This document shows, piece after piece, positions 17,932 through 26,710 of a DNA stretch of 64,000 bases. Numbering within the stretch: position 1 is the first letter of the stretch; every line of letters starts with the position of its first letter. The translations under genes were made by a program, and so were the position numbers. The DNA comes from Flagellimonas aquimarina (GTDB lineage: Bacteria; Bacteroidota; Bacteroidia; Flavobacteriales; Flavobacteriaceae): assembly GCF_003149745.1 (NCBI RefSeq), contig NZ_QGEG01000002.1:1054001-1118000 (forward strand), read 5' to 3'. The notes under the pieces were generated by a model. It was not told the DNA's origin, did not search any database, and saw only the letters and a list, made by a program, of their open reading frames with translations.

Positions 17932-18135
17932 TTTCATTTTTTTATCAATCCTAAGATATTTGAACTGCTAACAACAGCTCATTTTTTTGGTTTGCATGCC
18001 ATCCAAATAATTCCGTTATTCACATTCATGCTACCCAAGAAAGGGAAGCCCTCAAATAAGAATCAGGTTATTGCTGTCAACATTTTTGGATTACCATTTG
18101 CATTATGGACCGTATTTTACATTCTGCCAAACTAA
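17932..18135 (+). pseudogene. C-terminal remnant of a multi-TM membrane protein gene
   Basis: The 407-bp stretch between the AraC and histidine kinase genes contains a frame open from 17932 to a TAA at 18133-18135 without a proper start. It encodes LLTTAHFFGLHAIQIIPLF, a short basic loop, then VNIFGLPFALWTVFYILPN. The HFFGLHAxQxxPL pattern and the two hydrophobic helices look like the end of a conserved integral membrane protein whose 5' part is missing. I take it as a degraded gene; the parent family is not identified. Confidence 0.5.
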
Positions 18136-18165
18136 ACATGGTATACCTTTAATAAACTAACATTT

Positions 18166-19242
18166 ATGCCGCTATTCAACAAAAAGAAACGTATAAAATA
18201 TTTAGGTTTTGATGATTTATGGTATTCCATCATTGGCATTCTGGTCTTAAGTTTTATTACGAACTTTCTTTTTAATAATCCCAGTGAACGTAACACTTTA
18301 GATTTAAAATTAATTGGATGGGGTGCGGCTCTATTTTTTACCATTTGCGATTGGGGCATTATACGTAGTATCTTAATTTTCCTTAGAAAGAAATACCCCG
18401 ATTTTAAAGATGACAAAAAGCGCATAAGCATCCTTATTCTAGCTATTATTTGTACCATATTAATCGTAGATTTCTTTGCAGGTTGGTTGTCTAGCACTTT
18501 TGTTAATCAATTTTCTGATTATAATTCACGTCACATAACACGCCTAAAAGAACTTATTCCAGTTACTATAATCACTATTATGGTTATGGCAATTTATGAG
18601 GTCATTTATTCGTACGTACGATTAAAAAAATCGATACGGGAAGAGGAGCAAACAAAACAGGTAATGGTACAAGCACAGCTAGATACTTTGAGAAACCAAG
18701 CACAACCCCATTTTTTGTTCAACAGTCTAAATACCTTGCGAGATATTATTGACCAAGACACTAAGGAAGATGCTAAAGATTTTGTAGATAGTTTATCTGG
18801 TGTATATCGTTTTATTATTGAGTCTGGTAATTCAAATTTAATTTCCTTAGAAAAAGAGTTGAAATTTGCTAAAGCCTATATTCATATTCAATCCGAAAGA
18901 TTTGGAGACAACTTAAAGCTGAATTGGAATATTCCGGAAGATAAACTCTTATTGATGATAGTACCCATGAGTTTACAGCTTTTACTGGAAAATGCTATAA
19001 AACACAACATCGTTTCTAAAGCCAAGCCTTTACTTATCAGTGTAGCTATTAAAGCGGATACTTTAGTAGTGAGCAACAAAATTCAAGCAAAATCAACCCA
19101 AACACCATCCACAAAGATCGGATTAAAGAATATTGAAAAACGGTATCAACTTATATCTAGCAAAACACCTATTATCAATAATGACGGGGAGTATTTTACA
19201 GTTTCTCTTCCATTATTAAAATCATCAAAAGAAAAGTCATGA
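18166..19242 (+). CDS. LytS-type sensor histidine kinase
   Basis: A 358-residue kinase with four TM helices (about 20-35, 48-73, 88-106 and 130-150), a short coiled linker and a His_kinase (PF06580-type) domain. The phosphoacceptor is His182 in QAQPHFLFNSLNTL, and the ATPase part has LLLENAIKHNIVSK (N box) and KIGLKNIEKRYQL. No extracellular sensor domain is present, so the signal is probably membrane-borne. Its stop overlaps the start of the LytTR regulator gene by 4 nt (ATGA). Confidence 0.93.
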   Translation: MPLFNKKKRIKYLGFDDLWYSIIGILVLSFITNFLFNNPSERNTLDLKLIGWGAALFFTICDWGIIRSILIFLRKKYPDFKDDKKRISILILAIICTILIVDFFAGWLSSTFVNQFSDYNSRHITRLKELIPVTIITIMVMAIYEVIYSYVRLKKSIREEEQTKQVMVQAQLDTLRNQAQPHFLFNSLNTLRDIIDQDTKEDAKDFVDSLSGVYRFIIESGNSNLISLEKELKFAKAYIHIQSERFGDNLKLNWNIPEDKLLLMIVPMSLQLLLENAIKHNIVSKAKPLLISVAIKADTLVVSNKIQAKSTQTPSTKIGLKNIEKRYQLISSKTPIINNDGEYFTVSLPLLKSSKEKS

Positions 19243-19997
19243 AAATACTAATCGTTGAAGATGAACCTCGTGCTGCAAGTCAGTTACAAAACTTATTGAA
19301 CAAAAGTGTTTTTGATTTTGAATTACTAACTATTGTCGATTCCGTTGAAGATACAGTTTCATGGTTTGGAAAAAATATGGCTCCGGATCTAGTGTTCATG
19401 GATATTCAACTAGCAGACGGCTTAAGTTTCGAGATTTTTCAGAAAATAGAAGTAACCGCACCCATTATTTTCACTACGGCTTTTGACCAATACGCCATTC
19501 AAGCATTTAAGGTAAATAGTATTGACTATTTACTAAAGCCTATCAAACAAAACGACTTAGACGCTGCATTAAACAAATTCTCAAAATCTAAAAGTCCATC
19601 AAACCCCATAGAACCCAATATTTTAAAAGAACTTTTAAGCAATATTCAAACTCCACAAAAACGATCTGGAATATTGGTAAAAGAGGGGAGCGGCTTTGTA
19701 CAAATAAGGGTATCAGAGCTTTTGTATATGTATTCGCAGGATAGTATCACTTTTGGTATCACCCATAATAACAAACGCTATATTATAGATGAGACGATGG
19801 ACCAATTGTTTGATTCCTTAGACGACACTAAATTCTATAGAATTAATAGGGGGCAGATTATTTCTAAAATGGCAATTCAGAAAATTGAACCCTATTTTAA
19901 TCATCGTGTAAAGTTATCGCTGTCAAGCCCTCGTGACCAAGAATTTGTTGTAAGTAGACAAAAAACCAGCGATTTTAAAGACTGGATGAACCAATAA
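19239..19997 (+). CDS. LytTR response regulator
   Basis: A 252-residue regulator with an N-terminal receiver (acidic ED at 7-8, phosphoacceptor Asp55 in VFMDIQ, Thr in IIFTTAF, Lys in YLLKPIK) and a C-terminal LytTR DNA-binding domain (GFVQIRVSELLYMYSQDS; FYRINRGQIISKMAIQKIEP). It is translationally coupled to the upstream LytS kinase. The S41-type peptidase gene starts 135 bp downstream and may be its target (inference from position). Confidence 0.93.
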   Translation: MKILIVEDEPRAASQLQNLLNKSVFDFELLTIVDSVEDTVSWFGKNMAPDLVFMDIQLADGLSFEIFQKIEVTAPIIFTTAFDQYAIQAFKVNSIDYLLKPIKQNDLDAALNKFSKSKSPSNPIEPNILKELLSNIQTPQKRSGILVKEGSGFVQIRVSELLYMYSQDSITFGITHNNKRYIIDETMDQLFDSLDDTKFYRINRGQIISKMAIQKIEPYFNHRVKLSLSSPRDQEFVVSRQKTSDFKDWMNQ

Positions 19998-20131
19998 GAA
20001 GTCTGTGATGTTTCAAACAACAATACCTACGTTTCAACACAAAGTACTACTATTGAGAGGGGATTAAAGCCATATTTGTGATGTAATAAATAATCAAACC
20101 CTGAAATAAATTCAGATTAAAAAATAACATC

Positions 20132-21784
20132 ATGAAAAATACACTTATCCTTCTCACTCTATTATTTTCCTTTCAATTATCAGCACAAAAAACCCTTAGT
20201 GTGGCTCAATGGCAAGAAGATTTACGGTTTCTTCAAAACACCATACATAAAGACTATTCGTTTCTTTTTGTAAAAACAACAAAGCAAGATTTTGACACCC
20301 AGGTGGAAGCACTTTATAATGACATTCCCAATTTAAAAGAACACGAAATCCGTGTGGGGTTAGCACGTATTGTATCCCAATTTAAATACGGCCATACACA
20401 AATCCCTTTTGGCTCTACGGCCCAAAGTGGAATATTGCCCATCAATCTATACCATTTTAAAGATGGTATCTATATTGAAGGAGTTCAAAAAAACCATAAA
20501 GAGGTCTTAGGGGCAAAAGTCTTGAAGATAGGGGATAAGCCAATTGACAAAGCGTTAGAATTAATCTATCCTGTAGTTCCTGTAGAAAACGAGCAATACT
20601 TTAAAGCCTATGGTCTACGATTTTTACTATCGCCAGAAGTATTACATGCACAAGGTGTTATCCCAGAACTTTCAGAAACCGTCACACTTACTTTAGAAAA
20701 AGAAGGAAGGGTCTTTAAGCATGTTTTTAAAACTATTAATATAGAAGATAAACCAAAAGCCTTCAATTTTACATTACCAACAGAGACGTGGCTCACGGTA
20801 CGAAATACGGAGACGACCCCTTTGTATTTAAAACATCTTGAGGATAAACTGTATTATTTTGAATATTTAGAAGGCCTAAAAACACTCTATGTTAGACAAA
20901 GTTCAGTATTTAACGATGATAACGAAACACTTGAGCAGTTTTATGACCGACTGTTTCAATTTATTGATACGAACAATATAGAAAAGTTAGTCTATGATGT
21001 CCGTCTTAACGGTGGGGGTAATAATTACAACAATCTTCCCTTAATAAAAGGCATAATGGCAAGGCCAAAAATTAATAAAAAGGGTAGCTTCTATTTCATT
21101 ATTGGTCGTGATACATTTTCGGCCTGTCAAAATTTAACCAATGAAATCACTCGATATACAGAGGCTATTTTGGTGGGTGAACCGACTTCAGAAAATGTCA
21201 ATTTTTATGGAGATTCACGACCTGTAATATTGACCAATAGCAAAGTTACAGCGTACGTATCGTATTTATGGTGGCAGGATATGCCGGCATTGGAAAATGC
21301 AGCTTGGACAGCACCTAGTATTCCTGTAACCATGACTTTTGATGAATATAAAAGGAATCAAGATCCTGTGTTGGAAGCGGCATTAGCCTTTAATGCAGAA
21401 GGTTTTGAACCAAAGCCCATGGACTATATAACAAAGTTATATGTAACTGGACAAACACAAAAATTAGGAGAAGAACTTCCTAAAATGATACAAGATCCAC
21501 GATATGCTTTTTGTGATTTTGAAACAGAATTAAACAAAAAAGGAAACTTATTATTGCAAAGTGGTCGTACGCCAGAAGTTCAGGCTTCCATTCAGGTATT
21601 TTCCATGATTACACAACTATTCCCAAATTCGGCAAGTACTTATAAAAACCTAGGGGAGGCGTACACCGTACTAAAAGATACTCATAAAGCAAAAGAAGTA
21701 CTCGAAAAGGCTATTTCTTTAGATACTAATGGAAAAATTAGCAAAGCTGCAAAAGAGATGTTATTAGAGATAGACAAATTATAG
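20132..21784 (+). CDS. secreted S41-like peptidase with C-terminal TPR
   Basis: A 550-residue exported protein (signal MKNTLILLTLLFSFQLSA). A PDZ-like stretch lies at ~100-145 (GAKVLKIGDKPIDKAL) and a tail-specific-protease-like (S41) core at ~250-400. The core has VYDVRLNGGGNNYNN and the probable nucleophile Ser330 in GRDTFSACQNLTNE, then AILVGEPTSENVNFYGD. Residues ~480-548 form one or two TPR-like helical pairs. Many such proteins in Bacteroidota have unknown substrates, and some have lost activity. An inverted repeat at 21830 probably terminates it. Confidence 0.85.
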   Translation: MKNTLILLTLLFSFQLSAQKTLSVAQWQEDLRFLQNTIHKDYSFLFVKTTKQDFDTQVEALYNDIPNLKEHEIRVGLARIVSQFKYGHTQIPFGSTAQSGILPINLYHFKDGIYIEGVQKNHKEVLGAKVLKIGDKPIDKALELIYPVVPVENEQYFKAYGLRFLLSPEVLHAQGVIPELSETVTLTLEKEGRVFKHVFKTINIEDKPKAFNFTLPTETWLTVRNTETTPLYLKHLEDKLYYFEYLEGLKTLYVRQSSVFNDDNETLEQFYDRLFQFIDTNNIEKLVYDVRLNGGGNNYNNLPLIKGIMARPKINKKGSFYFIIGRDTFSACQNLTNEITRYTEAILVGEPTSENVNFYGDSRPVILTNSKVTAYVSYLWWQDMPALENAAWTAPSIPVTMTFDEYKRNQDPVLEAALAFNAEGFEPKPMDYITKLYVTGQTQKLGEELPKMIQDPRYAFCDFETELNKKGNLLLQSGRTPEVQASIQVFSMITQLFPNSASTYKNLGEAYTVLKDTHKAKEVLEKAISLDTNGKISKAAKEMLLEIDKL

Positions 21785-21829
21785 TTTGCGAACATTGAGT
21801 ATCCTGGTCGTAAAACGGCTGTGACATGA

Positions 21830-21864
21830 TTGTAGATATGGACCTAAAAGGACTATATCTACAA
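21830..21864 (+). terminator. hairpin after the S41 peptidase gene
   Basis: TTGTAGATAT at 21830-21839 pairs perfectly with ATATCTACAA at 21855-21864; CCT/AGG inside the loop can extend the stem. It is followed by TTATTTC, a weak T-rich tail. It lies 46 bp after the stop codon. Confidence 0.6.
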
Positions 21865-22023
21865 TTATTTCAAATACAGTGATATTCGCCTTTTAGTCGC
21901 CAACGCACCATTTCGCCAATATTGACTATAATAATTGAAATTATGGATTCCCGTAAACATCTGTTAACCAAAATTTTATAGTTTAGTTTTATTTCCAGTT
22001 TTAAACCATTTATAATCTTTTGT

Positions 22024-22971
22024 ATGAAATTATTTCCTATTGCCTTCATAGTTTTTTTTAACACCACTGTAGTCCTTGGTCAAAGTTTTGATATCTCTCA
22101 TTTGGACAATAGGAATAATTTAAACGATCTTAATCTGCATTGGGCCACAGCAAAATTGTGTAAGAAATACTATGAAGAAAATGACTTGCTGACCGCACAG
22201 CAGAACAAATCCACTTTTACATTGCCAGGGGGACGAAGCGATTATGGCTGTAGTGTTTGTGTAGAACTGCTCAAAAACCGGCACCATAGTTATTTTGAGT
22301 ATTTCGCACATCGATTTTTAAATGATAAAAGAATACAGAAGAATAGGACTAACGTATTTACCGTTAACGCATTGCGTAAGGAAATCGCAGAAAAATATTT
22401 GGATAGTTACAACCAATCCGTTAACGCCGTGGACACGGAGAACATGGTATTCTACCAATATGACCTAATTACCGGTTACAATGTTGAAATGAAAGAGTTA
22501 TATATTAAGATGTTCTACCCACACATTAAAAAGATTGCATACGGGACCAATGGTAACCTTATCAATGCACCTCATTTAGAACGTTCTCTTGGTACTAATG
22601 GTCATCCGCGTGGAGGCCTTGACCTTGGAACCTTTAAAATTTCCATGTCAGAAGAGCAGGCACAAAAAATCTATGGGAGATATAAAAATCATTTTCGTCC
22701 AAATCCTCCTTTTGGTGTTGCCACCAAACTTCATTATGCTATAAGAATGGCAAAAGAGCAGAATGGTCAGGTTAGAAACTTTGAAATAATTCTAAAAAAA
22801 GCGGAGTTCTTTTTACCTCTTGAAGAAGATATTAAAAGAATACAAAGTAAAACCGTAAAAATTGCAGACATGCAAGAAAATATATTTGCTGAAATCATCT
22901 TTGATTCTGAACCAACACATACACAACTTGGCTATCTAACACAAAAGATTAAATCCACAAAAGCTTTTTAA
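22024..22971 (+). CDS. exported protein of unknown function
   Basis: A 315-residue protein with a signal peptide (MKLFPIAFIVFFNTTVVLGQ). I do not recognise the family. It contains three cysteines (KLCKKYY; YGCSVCVELL, a CxxC pair), which is unusual for a Bacteroidota periplasmic protein, and a mostly polar, mixed helical sequence with no lipobox, TM segment or repeat. It stands alone, with its 5' region facing the S41 gene and its 3' end convergent with a LytTR regulator gene. Confidence 0.8.
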   Translation: MKLFPIAFIVFFNTTVVLGQSFDISHLDNRNNLNDLNLHWATAKLCKKYYEENDLLTAQQNKSTFTLPGGRSDYGCSVCVELLKNRHHSYFEYFAHRFLNDKRIQKNRTNVFTVNALRKEIAEKYLDSYNQSVNAVDTENMVFYQYDLITGYNVEMKELYIKMFYPHIKKIAYGTNGNLINAPHLERSLGTNGHPRGGLDLGTFKISMSEEQAQKIYGRYKNHFRPNPPFGVATKLHYAIRMAKEQNGQVRNFEIILKKAEFFLPLEEDIKRIQSKTVKIADMQENIFAEIIFDSEPTHTQLGYLTQKIKSTKAF

Positions 22972-23110
22972 ATATCTGTAAAAATGCAAGAATATATTTG
23001 AAAGCAAAGCTTCTTTCCACCACACCAACTCATCTAAATTTTTTAGGAATCTCATTCTAAAAAATTGTAGCACCTGAAAAGTTGATCTATATTTTCTTCC
23101 ATTCCTTGAA

Positions 23111-23809
23111 TTAAAGCCACCTCACCTTTAGGTCTTTGTATTTTGTTCTTCCAATTGGGATACGTGTTCCATTTTTTAATTCGACCATGTACTTACTTCC
23201 GGATTCTACTATAATTTGGTTTACCTCGGACATCTTTGCCAAATATGATTTATGTATACGTTCAAAAGAATAGGACAAGAGCTGTTCCAGTTTTTCTAGG
23301 GATTTATCATGCAGTTCTTTTCTTCCATCCATTAAGAAAAGTTCTGTATAGGCTCCAGCTCCTTTTATATAAAGGACATCTTCAATAGGTACAAGTTGCA
23401 TTCTGCCCTTTTTTTTTACAGCTAAAAATTTGATTTTACTGTTTTCTGCTTTTTCTTTTGCAGTTGCCCTCTTAAAGGCTTGTGCCAATCTATCTTGGTT
23501 AAAAGGTTTGGGCACAAAATCTAAAACGCCATATTCAAAGGCGGTAACAGCCTGATCCTTATAAGCAGAGACGACAACAGTATGAAATGATTCAGACACT
23601 GCTTTTGTCAAAAGATCAAATCCATTATCCCCGTTAAGATTCAAATCCAAAAGAACAAGATCCAACGTATTGTTTTCAATAAATAGTAGTGCTTCATGGA
23701 GTGTATTTGTATGCTTTAGTGATTGTAATGAATTTCCAAAAATATCACGGGTCATGCGTTCTATTCTTTTGGCAATCCTCAATTCATCTTCAACAATTAA
23801 AATGTTCAT
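23111..23809 (-). CDS. LytTR response regulator
   Basis: A 232-residue regulator: receiver domain with ED at 7-8, phosphoacceptor Asp55 in LVLLDLNLNG, VVVSAYK and DFVPKPFN (Lys), then a LytTR domain (MQLVPIEDVLYIKGAGAYTE; FERIHKSYLAKMSEVNQI). It begins 4 bp after the stop of the upstream kinase gene, with which it forms a two-component system. Confidence 0.93.
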   Translation of the reverse strand: MNILIVEDELRIAKRIERMTRDIFGNSLQSLKHTNTLHEALLFIENNTLDLVLLDLNLNGDNGFDLLTKAVSESFHTVVVSAYKDQAVTAFEYGVLDFVPKPFNQDRLAQAFKRATAKEKAENSKIKFLAVKKKGRMQLVPIEDVLYIKGAGAYTELFLMDGRKELHDKSLEKLEQLLSYSFERIHKSYLAKMSEVNQIIVESGSKYMVELKNGTRIPIGRTKYKDLKVRWL

Positions 23810-23813
23810 CTCC

Positions 23814-25499
23814 TTAAGAATATAATTTTATGGTATTTTTCCAACCGTGACCAGTAGGTTCTGAGGTAAAATCCCATTTTGATTGATAACTTTCTGTTAG
23901 TCGCGCCTTAATATATTTAAACCCAGTACCGTTCGCCCTATTTCTTGGTTCTGATTGCACTGCACCGGCAAACGTTAAAAATGTATAGGATTTGTACTGA
24001 TCGTTCAACTCAAAAATCAACTTAAATGTAATACTGTTATCTTTTAGCGGCAAACTGTGCGTAATTCCGTTTTCCAATAAAGTATGAAGAATTCCTGGGG
24101 GTATTTTTTCGTTGGTATGGATACCCTCTTCTTCCCAGGAATAGTTCACTTCTTTGCGGTACTCCATAATCTCCAAATGTGTACGGCAAAGTTCAATTTC
24201 CTGAGTTATTGGAATCAATGTTTTATTTTCTATCTGATTCAAAAGATCAAATTCTTTGGCTAGGGCTTCTATGAACAGAACGCCCTTCTTAGGGGATTCC
24301 TCTATCCAATCTATTAACGAAGTAAGCGTGTTCATTAGAAAATGGGGCTGGATATTTTTTTTAAGCAATTCTAAACGTAGTCGTGTGGATTGGACCAAAG
24401 AATTTTCATAGGCCAATCGTTGTTCTTTGATTCGTAGGGAAAGCAAGTACAACATGTTAAGCAGAATTAGACTAAAACCTGTGAAAAGACTAATGTTTAA
24501 TGAAACATAATGGCGAATGAATATACAAAGGAGTAAGGTGAGCAACACCAGAAGAGCACCTTTTGCTTTTTTGTAAATCCCAAAAACTGCTATGCATAGG
24601 GAAAACAGCAATAAGCTTAGCGTCATATTTAATATGGTGTAATCAAATAAGTGGTGCTCAATAGAGAATATAAACAAAAGAATAGCCGTGTAAACACCTA
24701 AGAAGAGTTTCCATTTGGGGTAGGGGAACTGCATGGAAAAATAGAGTGGAATTAAAAATGAAATACCGAACATTAGGCTCGTAATAACTTCTAAGCGAAT
24801 AACGTGCAAGCTATAATGAATCGGCACAGTCGTTTTCACAAAGTGGGTCATTGTTAAACCAAAAAAGAGCAAACAACTGATGCTAAAAATAAGCGCAGGG
24901 TATTCTTTTTTATTCCCTAAGAATAGAAAAAGAAAATAGATAGCGGTAATAAGAAAGGCTCCAGCAAAAATGTGCATGTATGAGTTTTGAATGAGTCGGT
25001 CGGTTAATAGATCATCGTAATAATCAATCTTGAGACCGTAATTGCCAATATGGTCAGGATAATAATAATTGCTCAAGCGCAACGCCATTACATGCTCGCC
25101 AGCATGGGTCAAATGGGCAGGTATTGTAAAGGTAGTCCACAATTTACCCTCCGGGGGTAAATCTGCTTCCTGACCAGGGTTCCCATTTTTACCTATTAAG
25201 ACGCCATCCCAAAATACTTCATACTCACCATAGACTTCCAATCGAAGACCATAAGGTTTTAATGTTTCTGGAGCTTTTAGAATATCGATTTTCGTTCTTG
25301 ACCAGAAAATCTGACCATCTGGTACTAATGCTATGCGATTTTCCCAGTGTCTAGCATTCAAGTCTTTGGCTGCCCATTCGGGTTGATCTCCTATTTGAAA
25401 TACCGTCCTATATCGAGTAAAAAAGGGCTCTTTGTTTTGAGAACAAGAGGTTACCAATAACACGGGACATATGAAAAGAAAGTATAGTAGATGTCTCAA
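23814..25499 (-). CDS. lipoprotein 7TM sensor histidine kinase (LytS-like)
   Basis: A 561-residue kinase. The lipobox LLVTSC (Cys19) is unusual for a kinase and implies the N-terminus is lipid-anchored. Residues ~25-165 look like a periplasmic jelly-roll, galactose-binding-like sensor (YGLRLEVYGEYEVFWDGVLI). Seven TM helices span ~172-355, a 7TM-DISM-type layout, followed by a His_kinase domain with His386 in NIQPHFLMNTLTSL and LHTLLENGITHSLP. The usual QPHFLFN is FLMN here. It partners with the LytTR regulator 4 bp downstream. Confidence 0.9.
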   Translation of the reverse strand: MRHLLYFLFICPVLLVTSCSQNKEPFFTRYRTVFQIGDQPEWAAKDLNARHWENRIALVPDGQIFWSRTKIDILKAPETLKPYGLRLEVYGEYEVFWDGVLIGKNGNPGQEADLPPEGKLWTTFTIPAHLTHAGEHVMALRLSNYYYPDHIGNYGLKIDYYDDLLTDRLIQNSYMHIFAGAFLITAIYFLFLFLGNKKEYPALIFSISCLLFFGLTMTHFVKTTVPIHYSLHVIRLEVITSLMFGISFLIPLYFSMQFPYPKWKLFLGVYTAILLFIFSIEHHLFDYTILNMTLSLLLFSLCIAVFGIYKKAKGALLVLLTLLLCIFIRHYVSLNISLFTGFSLILLNMLYLLSLRIKEQRLAYENSLVQSTRLRLELLKKNIQPHFLMNTLTSLIDWIEESPKKGVLFIEALAKEFDLLNQIENKTLIPITQEIELCRTHLEIMEYRKEVNYSWEEEGIHTNEKIPPGILHTLLENGITHSLPLKDNSITFKLIFELNDQYKSYTFLTFAGAVQSEPRNRANGTGFKYIKARLTESYQSKWDFTSEPTGHGWKNTIKLYS

Positions 25500-25740
25500 G
25501 CTTGTCTTGATGCGGTTAAAGGTGCAAGATAATCATTACAATCCGCCCCTTAGAGCAGTTCATTAGGGTATAGAGCAGTTGGCAAAATTTAGATTGAATT
25601 CATGAGAGAAAAATACATCTTTTGTATAACAAATGCCATGAAAAACAATTGGTGCAGACAAATGAGCTATTTCTTTATGTAGTAGTAACAAGAAATGATT
25701 TAAACAGAAAAGCAATCATATTGGCTATAAGAAAGTAAAC

Positions 25741-26655
25741 ATGAAATTTAAGTACATGAAACACGTAAAAATCTTACTCATTTTAACCTTCCTATCTGTC
25801 TTTATTACTTATTGCCAGAATAGTGAAATACCCAAATCAGCATCATATGCTATTGCTTATAATTCAAAAGAAACTGGCCATGTAGAAATTTATTTAAGGG
25901 ATATAGAAGGTAAATCAAGTATTAAAAGTACAAATGAAAATGGTGGTTACTTGGCTTGGTCTCCTGACGGAAAACACTTTGCTTTTTATCACAAATATGA
26001 TGAAAAGAAGACTTGGTCTATTCATACAATGAATAGTGATGGTACGGATAGAAAACGATTAACTCATGCAAAAAACAAATGGGATAATTCTCCAGCATGG
26101 TCACCTGATGGTAAAAAAATTGTTTTTTCAAGAGCATATAAAGATTCAGATAATAATTGGCAAAAAGAACTTTGGATTATGAATTCTGATGGTAGTGAAT
26201 TGTCTCAAATAAAATCACTAAAAGGTGGTGGCCCTTATTTTACACCAGATGGTAGAATAGTCTTTCACTCGGAAAATAAAAAAAGCTGGATAAGCATAGC
26301 AGATATTGATGGTAATAATCTAATTCGGTTGACACATAATGAAGCAGAAGAGCAACATCCTGAAGTTTCACCAGATGGCAAGCAAATCGCTTTTATGTCT
26401 TACAGAGATGGAAATCATGAAATTTATGTAATGAATATAGATGGTTCTAATCAAAAACGATTAACAAATAATGATTTTGATGATTGGTATCCATCATGGT
26501 CCCCTGATGGTTCTCAACTAATTTTTTCATCACTTAGAGATGGAGAAAAAGGTATTTACATTATGGACAAGGATGGTTCTTCAGTAAAAAAAATTATAGC
26601 TAATGCTACAAGTCCTGCATGGCTAAAAATAGCTAATGGACACCTCACAAAATGA
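25741..26655 (+). CDS. exported TolB-like beta-propeller (PD40 repeat) protein
   Basis: A 304-residue protein with several WD40-like PD40 repeats, each containing a 'WSPDGK' motif: LAWSPDGKHFAFYH, PAWSPDGKKIVFSR, YFTPDGRIVFHS, EVSPDGKQIAFMS, PSWSPDGSQLIFSS. The intervening blades carry IYVMNIDGSN-type strands. The N-terminal hydrophobic segment ends at ITYCQN, which may be a poor lipobox. An ATG at 25756 gives a shorter leader. The propeller probably binds a partner or ligand in the periplasm; no enzymatic motif is seen. Confidence 0.87.
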   Translation: MKFKYMKHVKILLILTFLSVFITYCQNSEIPKSASYAIAYNSKETGHVEIYLRDIEGKSSIKSTNENGGYLAWSPDGKHFAFYHKYDEKKTWSIHTMNSDGTDRKRLTHAKNKWDNSPAWSPDGKKIVFSRAYKDSDNNWQKELWIMNSDGSELSQIKSLKGGGPYFTPDGRIVFHSENKKSWISIADIDGNNLIRLTHNEAEEQHPEVSPDGKQIAFMSYRDGNHEIYVMNIDGSNQKRLTNNDFDDWYPSWSPDGSQLIFSSLRDGEKGIYIMDKDGSSVKKIIANATSPAWLKIANGHLTK

Positions 26656-26710
26656 AGTTATCTGAACGCCTGGAAATTTCAAACGTTATAACCATTAAAT
26701 AAAATAGAAA

